This document shows positions 46,015 to 55,354 of a stretch of DNA of 64,000 nucleotides, piece after piece. The first letter of the stretch is position 1. Every line of letters begins with the position of its first letter. Source of the DNA: Hinthialibacter sp964556895 (GTDB lineage Bacteria; Hinthialibacterota; Hinthialibacteria; Hinthialibacterales; Hinthialibacteraceae). Below the pieces are notes generated by a model. The model was not told where the DNA came from. It did no database searches and worked only from the letters and a program-made list of their open reading frames with translations. The stretch is taken from the NCBI GenBank assembly GCA_964556895.1, contig CAZKYC010000013.1, positions 1 through 64,000 of the forward strand, read 5' to 3'. The translations under genes and the position numbers were made by a program.

Positions 46015-46021
46015 CCAATCA

Positions 46022-46477
46022 TCATGACCAGTGGCGCGACCACCAGTATTTCACCATATCCGTGTTAATATCAAGAATCGCAGTGGGGTCGACGCGGCCA
46101 AAAGTCACATCAATCGCGATCTTAAACATATACGGCTCTTTCTCGACGCGAACCACCCGGCCCTTCATCGAATTCTTGTCCGCCTGAATCATAGGCTTCG
46201 ACATGGTCTTCTTGTTAGAAAAGACACAGATCACGTCCTGCCCGGTCGCCAATGCGTGAATGGATTTCAAGAGCATGCCCGTCTTGCTGACGTTGACTGT
46301 CTTGCATTGCACCACCTGTTCGGTGTCGATCACAAACACAAAACAATTCAGCTGAAGGTCAATTCGCTTCTCGCGCTTTTTCTCTCGGCGCGGCGAGGGC
46401 TTCACGGGCGAATTGGGGTCGCCCTTGGTCGCCTTGGGCCGCGGCTTAATTTTCTTTACCGGCTTCTTCCAAAACAT
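46022..46477 (-). CDS. PilZ-domain protein, probable c-di-GMP receptor
   Basis: A 151-residue protein with a basic N-terminus and a PilZ domain near 35-135. The two binding motifs are visible: KKREKRIDLQL supplies RxxxR-type residues and VNVSKTGMLLKS fits [DN]xSxxG. It would sense cyclic di-GMP. The window also encodes a receiver-GGDDF protein and pilins, which fits a motility or surface-attachment role. The gene converges on the AAA+ regulator. Confidence 0.85.
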   Translation of the reverse strand: MFWKKPVKKIKPRPKATKGDPNSPVKPSPRREKKREKRIDLQLNCFVFVIDTEQVVQCKTVNVSKTGMLLKSIHALATGQDVICVFSNKKTMSKPMIQADKNSMKGRVVRVEKEPYMFKIAIDVTFGRVDPTAILDINTDMVKYWWSRHWS

Positions 46478-46627
46478 AGTTTATTTGATACCTAGTACAG
46501 CTAATCTATATTGAATCTTTATCTGTATTTAACGCTGGGCCCTTCGGGCGCGCGGATACTCTGCTTATCAAACGATCTTTCTATCAAGAACTGATTGCAT
46601 AATTCGTTTCCACTCATTTCATCTTCT

Positions 46628-46809
46628 ATCACTCAGCCCTTCGCGCGCGCGGATATTCAGCTTGTCATTTTTTTGGTGGGCTGTTCGCTGCGGCGGACGA
46701 GCCCACCCTACCAAGGTTTCACGATTACTACATATCAACCAGCCTAATTTCTCCCAACCATGCCCCCCTTAAAAAGGGGGGAAGGCGCCTAGCGCCAGGG
46801 GGGATCAAC
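46628..46809 (+). repeat. 182-bp direct repeat, copy 1
   Basis: Nearly identical to 46911-47092, with two mismatches. It contains CCCTTCGCGCGCGCGG, a GGTGGGCT...AGCCCACC hairpin, and the compound CCCCCCTTAAAAAGGGGGG palindrome. A partial third copy begins at about 46538 with GGGCCCTTCGGGCGCGCGG. It is intergenic and non-coding. Confidence 0.92.
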
Positions 46810-46910
46810 GAGACATCTCAATCACTTGCGAACACAGCGCGCAGGGCGGCCTCGCCGCCTGTTGCGTTTCGCTTAATTCACAATTCTGGCATCATACCCA
46901 ATCGGTATGT

Positions 46911-47092
46911 ATCACTCAGCCCTTCGGGCGCGCGGATATTCAGCTTGTCATTTTTTTGGTGGGCTGTTCGCTGCGGCGAACGAGCCCACCCTACCAAGGT
47001 TTCACGATTACTACATATCAACCAGCCTAATTTCTCCCAACCATGCCCCCCTTAAAAAGGGGGGAAGGCGCCTAGCGCCAGGGGGGATCAAC
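46911..47092 (+). repeat. 182-bp direct repeat, copy 2
   Basis: The second copy starts 283 bases after the first. The near identity indicates a recent duplication or gene-conversion event. The intervening 101 bases do not resemble the repeat. The 882-bp gap between the PilZ gene and acs holds no protein-coding gene that I can support. Confidence 0.92.
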
Positions 47093-47289
47093 AGTTTAGG
47101 CCTTACCCCACCACGTCGAAACATCATCCCCAGGCGCAATTCGCCGTATATTCAAGTATCGAATAAGAATAAACAAAGTTGAGACGTATTTTGGCAATCA
47201 CAAAAACGCCGCCCCTGAATACACAAGAGCGGGGTTAGCAATTCTAAATTCAGCGCACTTTTCATCACGGCTTTTGGGGGGGGCGTCTC

Positions 47290-47342
47290 TGTGAGCGCCT
47301 GTGCAAATGGGCGGCAGCCCACACCGAAGCGAAGAGAGGCAC
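47290..47342 (-). repeat. Degenerate module B copy
   Basis: The reverse complement reads CGCTTCGGTGTGGGCTGCC and then CCCATTTGCACAGGCGCTC, similar to the centre of the module B copy at 8440-8485. The outer GGCATGGG arms are lost. It lies just downstream of acs. Confidence 0.55.
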
Positions 47343-47359
47343 ACCCGAAGCCGAAAACT

Positions 47360-49306
47360 CTATTCTTCGTAATTGCGTTGCAGTTTCTGAACAATCGACG
47401 CGTCAGCGAGCGTAGTGGTATCGCCCAGGGCACGGCCTTCGGCGATGTCGCGCAATAACCGCCGCATGATCTTACCGCTGCGCGTCTTCGGCAGGTCAGC
47501 CGAGAAAATGATCTTCTCAGGCCGGGCAATTGCGCCGATTTTTTGGACGACGTGGTCTTTCAATGACTTTTCAAGAGCTTGGCCCATTTCGAAGCCTTCT
47601 TTAATGGTGACAAACGCCGCGATGCTTTGCCCCTTCAGTTCATGTTCGATGCCAATGACCGCCGATTCGGCGACCGCATTGTGGTCGACCAGCGCGCTTT
47701 CGACTTCCATGGTCGAGATACGGTGGCCGGAGACGTTAATCACGTCATCGACACGGCCCAGGATCCAGAAATAGCCGTTTTCATCGCGCTTGGCGCCGTC
47801 GCCCGCGAAGTAGACGCCGTCATATTTGCTCCAATACACCTCTTTAAAGCGCTCGGGGTCGCCCCAAATGCCGCGCAGCATGGAAGGCCACGGCTCTGTA
47901 AGAACCAGATAGCCGCCGCCGACGTCAATGTGATCTCCTTCTTCTGTCACGATATCAGCCGTCACACCCGGGAACGGCGTCGTCGCCGAGCCAGGCGTAG
48001 TTTGGGTGATGCCGGGCAGCGGCGTGATCATGATCGCGCCGGTTTCGGTCTGCCACCAGGTGTCGACAATCGGGCAGCGTTCGCCGCCGATGACTTTGTG
48101 ATACCACATCCACGCTTCGGGGTTAATCGGCTCGCCGACCGAACCCAACAGCCGCAACGACGACAAGTCGTGTTTCTTGGGTTCTTCCTCGCCCCATTTC
48201 ATAAAGGCTCGAATCGCGGTCGGGGCGGTATAAAAGATTGACACGCCGTATTTCTCGACGATTTCCCAGAAGCGGTCGCGGTCGGGCCAATCAGGGGCGC
48301 CTTCATACATCACCTGGGTGGCGGCGTTGGCCATGGGGCCATAGACGATATAACTATGGCCGGTGACCCAACCGATATCGGCGGTGCACCAATACACATC
48401 GCCGCGTTTCAGGTCAAACACCTGGTCGGTGGTCGCTGTTACTCCGGTCAGGTAGCCGCCGGTGGTGTGCATGATGCCCTTGGGTTTTCCGGTAGTGCCT
48501 GAGGTATAAAGAATGAAAAGCAGGTCTTCAGCGTCCATCGGTTCGGGTTCACAGTAGGTGTCCGCTTCTTGCATGAGGCGGTGATACCAATGGTCGCGGC
48601 CTTCTTTGATATGCAGCGGAAAGTCGCCGCGTTTAACGACAACAACATGCTCAATGGTCGGGCATTCGCGCAAGGCGATGTCAGCGTCGTGTTTGAGCGG
48701 CAGCAGGTTGCCGCGGCGGTAGCCGCCGTCAGCAGTAATCAGAACAGTCGATTCGCAGTCGTGTATGCGGTCTTTGAGCGCGTCGGGGCTAAACCCGCCA
48801 AACACCACGGAGTGAACAGCGCCGATGCGCGCGCAGGCCAACACGCCGATGGCGAGTTCGGGGATCATCGGCATGTAAAACGTCACCCGGTCGCCCTTTT
48901 TGACGCCCAGCGACTTGAGGCAATTGGCGAACTTGTTGACTTCGCGGTATAGGTCCCAATAGGTCAGGGTGCGCTGGTCGCCGGGTTCGCCTTCCCAGAT
49001 AATGGCGGCGCGGTTTCTCAGGCCGTTTTTGATGTGGCGGTCAACGCAGTTATAGCAGGCGTTCAGTTTTCCGCCGACAAACCATTTGGCGTTGGGGGCG
49101 TCCCATTCGAGGGCTTTGTCCCAGGGTTGAAACCAATCGAGGTTGTTCGCCATTGTTTCCCAATAGGCGATTCGGTCTTTGGCGGCGAGTTCGTAGATGG
49201 CGTTGTCGTTTACGTTGGCTTTTTCGGCGAACTCTTTGGGCGGGTCAAAGTGGCGTTTTTCTTCCAACAGCGCGTCAATGGTTGCGGCGTGTTTATCACT
49301 CGACAT
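47360..49306 (-). CDS. acs: Acetyl-CoA synthetase
   Basis: Acs activates acetate to acetyl-CoA through acetyl-AMP. The 648-residue length is typical. The AMP-binding motifs are YTSGTTGKPKGIMHTTGGYL, the WWQTETGA segment for substrate, and GDGAKRDENGYFWILGRVDD. The catalytic lysine that is controlled by acetylation lies in PKTRSGKIMRRLLR near the C-terminus. The gene is apparently single, divergent from the parvulin gene. Regulation is not visible in its upstream 186 bases. Confidence 0.96.
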   Translation of the reverse strand: MSSDKHAATIDALLEEKRHFDPPKEFAEKANVNDNAIYELAAKDRIAYWETMANNLDWFQPWDKALEWDAPNAKWFVGGKLNACYNCVDRHIKNGLRNRAAIIWEGEPGDQRTLTYWDLYREVNKFANCLKSLGVKKGDRVTFYMPMIPELAIGVLACARIGAVHSVVFGGFSPDALKDRIHDCESTVLITADGGYRRGNLLPLKHDADIALRECPTIEHVVVVKRGDFPLHIKEGRDHWYHRLMQEADTYCEPEPMDAEDLLFILYTSGTTGKPKGIMHTTGGYLTGVTATTDQVFDLKRGDVYWCTADIGWVTGHSYIVYGPMANAATQVMYEGAPDWPDRDRFWEIVEKYGVSIFYTAPTAIRAFMKWGEEEPKKHDLSSLRLLGSVGEPINPEAWMWYHKVIGGERCPIVDTWWQTETGAIMITPLPGITQTTPGSATTPFPGVTADIVTEEGDHIDVGGGYLVLTEPWPSMLRGIWGDPERFKEVYWSKYDGVYFAGDGAKRDENGYFWILGRVDDVINVSGHRISTMEVESALVDHNAVAESAVIGIEHELKGQSIAAFVTIKEGFEMGQALEKSLKDHVVQKIGAIARPEKIIFSADLPKTRSGKIMRRLLRDIAEGRALGDTTTLADASIVQKLQRNYEE

Positions 49307-49492
49307 AATTCAAGACTCCTCATTCGCGGTCCATTCATTCGTCCTCCCTGGATGCCGAGTGCAGAGATGCAGTGTTATAGCCTAGCACAATGGGCGCATG
49401 GCTCTATGGGCGCGCAGGCGACATTCCATCCCAATGTCATGCGTGTACAATACTCATTCGCTACACCGAACAAAGTCGGAGGTATAGAAAAA

Positions 49493-51337
49493 ATGAACAG
49501 ATTCAGGCCCTTGGCCGCGGTCGCGGCGTGTTGGATTTTACTGGCAGCCGCTGCGGCGCCGATCCACGCACAAGAAAGCGCTGACGCAAACCCCGCAAGC
49601 GCAAAAAAAATCCCCCTCGATACAGTTCTCGCCAAATATGATGACCAGGTATTGACGCTTGGCGAGTTTTTCTATCACAACAAAGACGGGCTGCGGGCGC
49701 TCTATCAAGCCCCTGAAGAAGCTCGCGGCAACGAACTCAAAAACTTCATCCAACGCACGTTCTTTGAATTCGCGCTTCTCGCCGACGCCATGAAAAACGG
49801 CATGGCGACCGACCCGGAGTATGTCAGCAACAAAAAAATCATGGAGTCAGATTATCTGTCCCGGCTATACACCTTTAAAGAATTCACCCAGACATTTGAC
49901 CCCACTGACGATGAACTTCGCGAACTCTATGAAGAAGTCAAAGAAGAAAAATATTACGACCCGCTTTCGTTCTCGTTCCGCCACATCTTTTTCAGGACCA
50001 TCGACCTGCCCGAAGACCAGCAACGCCAGGCGTTAGAAAACGCCAAAGAAGCGGCGGGGCTGATTCGCGGCGGTTCAGACTTCTCGACGGTCACGGAACT
50101 ATACTCAGACTCAGAACGCAAAGCAGACGTCATCAAAAAAAAGTCGCGCAAAGACGCGCCCGAACAGGCGATTAACCCCATTCTTGAAGACGCGCTATTG
50201 GCGCTCGAGCCAGGCGAAGTCAGCGACATCATCAAAACCAAATATGGCTATGAGATTCTTGAACTCGTGTCGCTGCAGCCCGCCAATTATAAACCACTGG
50301 CCCAAGTCGCGACTGACCTCAAGGCCCAACTTCGCCAGAAACAATTCGAAGCCTGGCGCAAGGAACTCATTGATCGTAAGTGGGACGCAATGGTCAAGAA
50401 CTTCAAGCCTGATGTGATCTTTGATGAAGACGCCGAACGCGACGCCGTCGTCGCAACCATCGGTTCGACGCCCGTCACAAAGTTTGATTTCGAAAACTCG
50501 CGCCCCGCCGGCTCCGCCAAACAAGAGGGCGAGAGCGAAAGCGAATATCAAGAGCGGGTGGTTGACGCCTATAAAACCGGATTCATCGCCCAGATGTTGT
50601 TCAGCGAACTGGCCCGCGACAAGGGGTATGAACAAATCCCGGCGTTTGAGTTGCTGTCGCGATTGTATGTCGTCGGTAAGGTGCAACAGGTATGGTTTAA
50701 TAAGAAGGCGGAGAAACACTTTGAGAAAAACCCCATCACGGAAGAAATGAAGATTGAGTTTTATGAAAAGAACAAGCAACTGTTTCGCAAGCGCCCCAAA
50801 GTCCATCTCAAAGAGATGACCTTCCATTTGCCTGCATATGAACCCGAATCGAAGTATGAGCAGTTTAAAGCCGACGCCGCCGCCAAAGAAAAAGCCCAAA
50901 AAGCCTATGAACGCCTTCAAGCCGGTGAAGACTTCTCAAACGTCGCCCGCGAAATGTCAGAGAGCGACACCGCCGCTGACGGCGGCGACTTAGGCGTCAT
51001 CGATTCGTCAACCGACCTGCTGCCCAGCACCATTGTGTCACGCGCCTTAAAATTAGGGGTCAACGCCCTGCCCGACGGGCCGCAAAAATATGACAAGGCC
51101 TATTATCTCTATACCGTTGTTGAAACGCTGCCCGACGAATTTCAGCCGTACGACTCAGACAACGTTCAAAAACAAATCAATGTACGAATTAAACAAATGG
51201 CGCAAAACCTGTATTACCAATCTCTGCGCGATGAAATGGTTGATCCTGACAAAGTCGAATTAGTCTATGACGACTTTTGGGATATGGACCCCAGCCATTT
51301 GGAGCCGCTGGATTATTCGCTGCCGGAAGAAAACTAA
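49493..51337 (+). CDS. Exported parvulin-type peptidyl-prolyl isomerase (SurA/PpiD-like)
   Basis: From the ATG with GGAGGT 12 bases upstream, the protein has 614 residues and a clear signal peptide (FRPLAAVAACWILLAAAAAPIHA). It has two regions resembling rotamase domains: about 130-235 (SFSFRHIFFRT, DFSTVTELYSD) and about 440-560 (VHLKEMTFHLP, GEDFSNVAREMSESDTAADG then GDLGVI). The second is closer to canonical parvulin. It should help fold outer-membrane or secreted proteins in the periplasm. It leads a pair with the phosphoesterase gene, which starts 1 base after its stop codon. Confidence 0.85.
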   Translation: MNRFRPLAAVAACWILLAAAAAPIHAQESADANPASAKKIPLDTVLAKYDDQVLTLGEFFYHNKDGLRALYQAPEEARGNELKNFIQRTFFEFALLADAMKNGMATDPEYVSNKKIMESDYLSRLYTFKEFTQTFDPTDDELRELYEEVKEEKYYDPLSFSFRHIFFRTIDLPEDQQRQALENAKEAAGLIRGGSDFSTVTELYSDSERKADVIKKKSRKDAPEQAINPILEDALLALEPGEVSDIIKTKYGYEILELVSLQPANYKPLAQVATDLKAQLRQKQFEAWRKELIDRKWDAMVKNFKPDVIFDEDAERDAVVATIGSTPVTKFDFENSRPAGSAKQEGESESEYQERVVDAYKTGFIAQMLFSELARDKGYEQIPAFELLSRLYVVGKVQQVWFNKKAEKHFEKNPITEEMKIEFYEKNKQLFRKRPKVHLKEMTFHLPAYEPESKYEQFKADAAAKEKAQKAYERLQAGEDFSNVAREMSESDTAADGGDLGVIDSSTDLLPSTIVSRALKLGVNALPDGPQKYDKAYYLYTVVETLPDEFQPYDSDNVQKQINVRIKQMAQNLYYQSLRDEMVDPDKVELVYDDFWDMDPSHLEPLDYSLPEEN

Positions 51338-51338
51338 C

Positions 51339-52226
51339 ATGGCCTATCCATACGAGATTACCCGTCGAGACTGGTTATCGTTCGCGGGCGCCGCTTGTTT
51401 GGCGCCCGCGTTTTCATTCCATGCCAACGCCCAACCTCCGCTGCGCTTCGGCATTGTCGCCGACGCCCATTATTGCGACGTTGCGCCGCGCGGATCACGC
51501 CATTACCGCGAGTCGCTCGCTAAGATGCGCGAATGCGCCGAGTTCATGAATGATGAAAAGGTTCACTTTCTCATTGAACTGGGCGACCTCAAAGACCAGG
51601 ATTTAACGCCCGTCGAAGAAAATACGCTCCGCTACTTAGAACAGATCGAAGCCGAGTTCAGCCGCTTCAATGGCCCGCGCTACCACGTCTTGGGCAACCA
51701 TGACCTCGACAGCATCTCAAAGCCGCAGTTTTTTGGCCGTGTTAAAAACACAGGCGTACCGAATACAAAATCCTACTACTCGTTTGACCGCGGCAGCGTC
51801 CATTTCGTTGTTCTCGACGCCTGTTACACCTCAAGCGGCGCCGCGTATGACCACGGCAACTTTGACTGGACCGACGCGAATATTCCACCCGATGAACTCG
51901 AATGGCTCAAACAAGACCTTCGCCAAGCGAAGGGGCCGTGTGTGGTGTTTACTCATCAACTGTTAGACGGTGAAGGGTCGGTCTATATCAAGAACGCAGA
52001 GGACGTGCGCGGCGTTCTCGAAGAATCACAAACAGTCCAAGCGGTATTTCAGGGCCATCATCATGAGGGACAATACACCAAGATCAACGGCGTTCACTAT
52101 TACACCCTCAAGGCGATGGTCGAAGGCAGCGGCGCCGCGAACAACTCATACGCCATTGTCGAGGCCAAACCCGATGGTTTAATCGTGACGGGATACCGAA
52201 AAGCCGTCAGTCAAATGATTGGCTGA
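51339..52226 (+). CDS. Tat-exported metallophosphoesterase
   Basis: A 295-residue phosphoesterase with a Tat-like leader (TRRDWLSFAGAACLAPAFS). The metal motifs are in order: GIVADAHY (D-x-H), ELGDLKDQ (GD), GNHDLD (GNH[DE]), FTHQ and FQGHHHEGQY. These match calcineurin-type enzymes such as the alkaline phosphatase-like and 3',5'-cyclic nucleotide phosphodiesterase group. The substrate is unclear. The start overlaps the end of the parvulin gene region and the pair is likely one transcript. Confidence 0.85.
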   Translation: MAYPYEITRRDWLSFAGAACLAPAFSFHANAQPPLRFGIVADAHYCDVAPRGSRHYRESLAKMRECAEFMNDEKVHFLIELGDLKDQDLTPVEENTLRYLEQIEAEFSRFNGPRYHVLGNHDLDSISKPQFFGRVKNTGVPNTKSYYSFDRGSVHFVVLDACYTSSGAAYDHGNFDWTDANIPPDELEWLKQDLRQAKGPCVVFTHQLLDGEGSVYIKNAEDVRGVLEESQTVQAVFQGHHHEGQYTKINGVHYYTLKAMVEGSGAANNSYAIVEAKPDGLIVTGYRKAVSQMIG

Positions 52227-52264
52227 CGGCGTTCTAGACCAGCGCCTCATGGCGGAACAGGCGC

Positions 52265-52651
52265 TTAGATCGATTGCGGCGGCTGGGTGCGTTCAATTCG
52301 CGGCAACAGCGAGTCAATCAACCCAAAGCGATAGTCGTTGCCGACCTTCCAGATATACAAGAACGCCACCGTAGCGACCAAGAGAAACCCGACCAGACAG
52401 ACCGCAAACCCACGGCGAATGTAGCGCTGCTGGTTGTCCGTAAACCATCGCGCGTGTTTGGCCAACACGTCGGCTTCATAGGCTTCGTCTTCAGGCCCAA
52501 ACGCCACTTGCGCCATTTCGGGCGGGATGCGCCCCGGCAACAGCGGCGGCACATGGCCGGCGTCAAGCGCCTTCAGGCGCCATACCAACCACGGGTTGCG
52601 GGTGGCCATCAGATACATTTCGCTCTGATTTTGGTTTTTTTCGTTGGACAT
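52265..52651 (-). CDS. Small membrane protein of unknown function
   Basis: A 128-residue protein starting at an ATG with GAGGG 10 bases upstream. It has a hydrophilic N-terminal 80 residues and one membrane helix (CLVGFLLVATVAFLYIW) near 85-102, then a short tail. A motif around PPLLPGRIPPEMAQ is Pro-rich. No known family was recognised. It converges on the phosphoesterase gene. Confidence 0.65.
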   Translation of the reverse strand: MSNEKNQNQSEMYLMATRNPWLVWRLKALDAGHVPPLLPGRIPPEMAQVAFGPEDEAYEADVLAKHARWFTDNQQRYIRRGFAVCLVGFLLVATVAFLYIWKVGNDYRFGLIDSLLPRIERTQPPQSI

Positions 52652-52727
52652 GGTCTTACCCTCTTTCATCAAACAACTACGGCTTATGTCTCACGGCGTC
52701 GCCCAGACAGAACCATGAAACCGTTTC

Positions 52728-53086
52728 CCCGAACGTTACTTCGGGAGCGAACGCGTATCACCACACAGTGGTGTTGTTACTCGATGTAGGAGAAAACCTC
52801 CGTGTTTTCCCCTACATTCAAACGCCGGCGATTGGTCCGAATGTACGTCATATCTTCTTTCAATCGTCCACTTTGCCGCTGTGATTCGCAGAGTATCAGC
52901 GCGCCCGAAAGGGCCCAGCGCTGGATACAGCAAGCAAAACCCGAACGACACGTTTTGCTTAGCGCATCACAGATACTGTGTTCACACAGTGGAGTGTTTC
53001 GCTCGGTAACGCAACCAGAGATTGCGTGTCGTCGAACCAATCCGACTCCCTCAAAACCTCAATCAAGTCTTCGCCAATCGGCGAAG
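52728..53086. ncRNA. Hairpin-dense region, candidate structured RNA or clustered palindromes
   Basis: Eight stem-loops follow one another in a 660-bp gap with no credible gene. Stems include CCCGAA/TTCGGG (52728-52745), CACCAC/GTGGTG (52759-52773), ATGTAGG-GAAAAC/GTTTTC-CCTACAT (52784-52817) and GTATC-AGCGC-GCCC closed by a GAAA loop (52893-52928). They continue with AAGCAAAAC/GTTTTGCTT (52932-52960), ACTGTG/CACAGT (52975-52990), ACGCAA/TTGCGT (53009-53027) and CTTCGCC/GGCGAAG (53069-53086). The GAAA loop favours the plus strand as RNA. The central hairpin also resembles the 46538 repeat unit, so a cluster of intergenic repeats is the alternative. No terminator defines an end. Confidence 0.4.
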
Positions 53087-53260
53087 AAACTGGCCCCGCA
53101 TTGTTGATGGGCGCTTCAAGCGATAATGCGGAGCCCGTTCGGTCGCACCCGAATACCTGAAGCGCTTTCCAGAATCGTCAACGCATATATATAAGGCAAC
53201 CGCCATACCAAGCCGGCATGAAAAAAAGAGAAGTTTGTAACCTTTTTTGTTTCAGCGAGT

Positions 53261-53266
53261 TATAAT
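53261..53266 (+). promoter_or_regulatory. Putative -10 box of hemW
   Basis: A perfect TATAAT lies 70 bases before the hemW start. No good -35 box is at the usual distance; TTGTAA at 53235-53240 is 20 bp away. Confidence 0.4.
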
Positions 53267-53336
53267 CAGGATGCGGTATAGCCCCGAATGAGGTCATACG
53301 CCTGACCTATGGCAATTATTTCCGGACGCAGACTTG

Positions 53337-54533
53337 ATGAGTCAAAAATTTCCTGATACAGCCTTCGCCATACCATTGGGCTTATACCTTCACCTGCCAT
53401 ATTGCCAGACAAAGTGCACGTATTGTTCGTTTGTATCGGGCGCGCCTCAGTCTGACAGCGAGATCGACCGCTATTTGGATGCGCTGATTGTCCACCTGCG
53501 GTCTGGCGCGCGTTTGGCCGAAGATCGCGAGTTAACCACCGTTTTTCTTGGCGGCGGCACGCCCAGCCTGATGGGGGCTGAGCGGCTAGTGCGATTATTC
53601 GAGGCCGTCCACGATGCGTATTCAGTCTCAGCCAGGGCAGAAATCACCATCGAAGCCAACCCCGAAAGCGCGACTCAGGAACTGGTTGAGGCGCTGCGCC
53701 CGCTTGGCCTTAACCGCGTCAGTTTAGGCGTGCAGTCGTTTCATGAGGACGAGTTAGCGTGGCTGGGGCGAGTGCATTCAGTTGCCGGCGTCTACCGCGC
53801 TATCGAAGCGGCGCGCGCCGCGGGCGTCGACAACCTCTCGCTCGATCTCATCTTTGGGCTGCCCAATCAAAGCGAAGGGCGCTGGCGCCAGTCGGTCGAA
53901 CGCGCCATCGCCTGCGGCATCGACCACTTTTCGTCGTATGCGCTGTCATATGAAGAGGGCACGCGGCTTCACCGCCTGCTTAAACAAAACAAGATTGCTC
54001 CAGCAGACGATGAGCGCTATGAAGCGATGTATATCGGCCTTCGCGAGATGATGGCCGAGGCGGGCTTCGAGCAGTATGAACTCTCAAATTGGGCCAAACC
54101 CGGTAGGCGCTGTGAACACAACTCAATCTATTGGCGGCGCGATGACTATCTAGCCTTTGGCGTCTCGGCCCACGGGTGGATCAATGGGTTGCGCTATGGC
54201 CTGGTCAGAAACCCCAATCAATATGTTGAACTCATCGAAAACTCAAAGCCTGACCAAACCGTTTTACCGTTTGGAGAACCATTGTTAGACGAACACAAAA
54301 CGCTCTCCTCAGACGAAGCGGCGTCAGATGCTATGATCTTCGGGCTGCGAATGACAGACGGCGTTGACCTGGCCGCGTTTGAATCGCGGTATGGATTCAC
54401 GCCGTTTGAGCGCTGGAGCGCTGCCATTCAAACATTGCAAAATAGAGGGTTAATTGGCTCTAACGGCCAGCGCGTCTGGCTGACGCCAGAGGCCTACTTT
54501 ATCAGCAACGAAGCCCTGGTGCATTTTTTGTAG
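53337..54533 (+). CDS. hemW: HemW-family radical SAM protein (heme chaperone; formerly HemN-like)
   Basis: A 398-residue radical SAM protein with the cluster motif CQTKCTYC near residue 22 followed by FVSG. It lacks the extra Cys of coproporphyrinogen oxidase HemN, and this favours HemW, a heme-trafficking protein. Other landmarks are VFLGGGTPSLM, SLGVQSF, and the C-terminal HemN_C region. ATG at 53337 was chosen; a TTG directly before it could also serve. The preceding gap is hairpin-rich. Confidence 0.88.
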   Translation: MSQKFPDTAFAIPLGLYLHLPYCQTKCTYCSFVSGAPQSDSEIDRYLDALIVHLRSGARLAEDRELTTVFLGGGTPSLMGAERLVRLFEAVHDAYSVSARAEITIEANPESATQELVEALRPLGLNRVSLGVQSFHEDELAWLGRVHSVAGVYRAIEAARAAGVDNLSLDLIFGLPNQSEGRWRQSVERAIACGIDHFSSYALSYEEGTRLHRLLKQNKIAPADDERYEAMYIGLREMMAEAGFEQYELSNWAKPGRRCEHNSIYWRRDDYLAFGVSAHGWINGLRYGLVRNPNQYVELIENSKPDQTVLPFGEPLLDEHKTLSSDEAASDAMIFGLRMTDGVDLAAFESRYGFTPFERWSAAIQTLQNRGLIGSNGQRVWLTPEAYFISNEALVHFL

Positions 54534-54624
54534 AAAATACTGGCCCCCTCTAGTTCCTCTTCTCCCAAAGTTGGAGGGGGGGAGGGGGCAAATCAACGGC
54601 TTATTCAGTCTCGATACTGACTTT

Positions 54625-55290
54625 ATGCGACGGTTCTATCAGATTACGACAGATAAATTAAACAACTTTCTCTGGGGCCGGGCGCTGGTTGGCCACCTCT
54701 CGCGCTATCGGCTTGTCTATGAAAATGTTGAAGCGCTTTACATCGCGCTGATCTTGGCGTTGTTCATCAAAAGTTTTCTGTTTGAGGCCTATAAGATTCC
54801 ATCAGCGTCCATGCATGACACCCTGCTCGAAGGCGACCGCATCTTCGTCAACAAGATGGTGTACAACATATGGGACGTCTCAGTCGGCGACATCGTAGTC
54901 TTCAAAACCAAAGGCATCGCCCCCATCGATGAACCAGACAAGCCCTATTACATCAAGCGCGTGGTCGGCCTGCCCGGCGATCTGGTAGAAATTCGCGACG
55001 GCTACATCTATCGCAACGGCGAGCGGACTAAAACGCCGCCGTTTTTTCGCGAGAATTACTACATCCCAATTGATAATTTCAAGCGTTTGTTTGAAGTGCC
55101 GCCGGGACAGGTATACGTTTTTGGCGATAACAGTTTTAATAGTCATGACAGCCGCGCCTGGGGCGGGGTTCCAATTGAGAACCTGGTCGGCAAAGCGTTT
55201 TTTCGCTTTTTCCCGCTTGACCGCGTCGGCCTGATTGAGGGCGCGCCGCCAGTTCGCGCCAGCGTACGCCGCCAGTTGGAGTTTGACTAG
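54625..55290 (+). CDS. lepB: Signal peptidase I, first of two tandem copies
   Basis: A 221-residue type I signal peptidase with one N-terminal membrane helix (about 37-55). The serine-lysine dyad is Ser62 in PSASMHDTL and Lys111 in YYIKRVVGLPGD, and box E is GDNSFNSHDSR. The short form is typical of Gram-positive and many deep-branching groups. The ATG at 54625 was preferred over an earlier in-frame start in the hairpin region. A second copy follows after 64 bases. Confidence 0.92.
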   Translation: MRRFYQITTDKLNNFLWGRALVGHLSRYRLVYENVEALYIALILALFIKSFLFEAYKIPSASMHDTLLEGDRIFVNKMVYNIWDVSVGDIVVFKTKGIAPIDEPDKPYYIKRVVGLPGDLVEIRDGYIYRNGERTKTPPFFRENYYIPIDNFKRLFEVPPGQVYVFGDNSFNSHDSRAWGGVPIENLVGKAFFRFFPLDRVGLIEGAPPVRASVRRQLEFD

Positions 55291-55354
55291 AAGTCGCCAT
55301 GACGTTTTGGTTGAATGAAACCTAAGATTGAGTAGCACTAATGAGGATATCGCC

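Noticed and set aside
49034..49492. Extended start for the parvulin gene
   Set aside because: It would run through the acs 5' region on the opposite strand; the ATG at 49493 begins a clear signal peptide and has GGAGGT upstream.
52802..53107. A 101-codon plus-strand frame in the hairpin-rich gap
   Set aside because: It reads through several hairpins, is Arg/Ser/Cys-rich without any domain, and overlaps equally long frames on the other strand.
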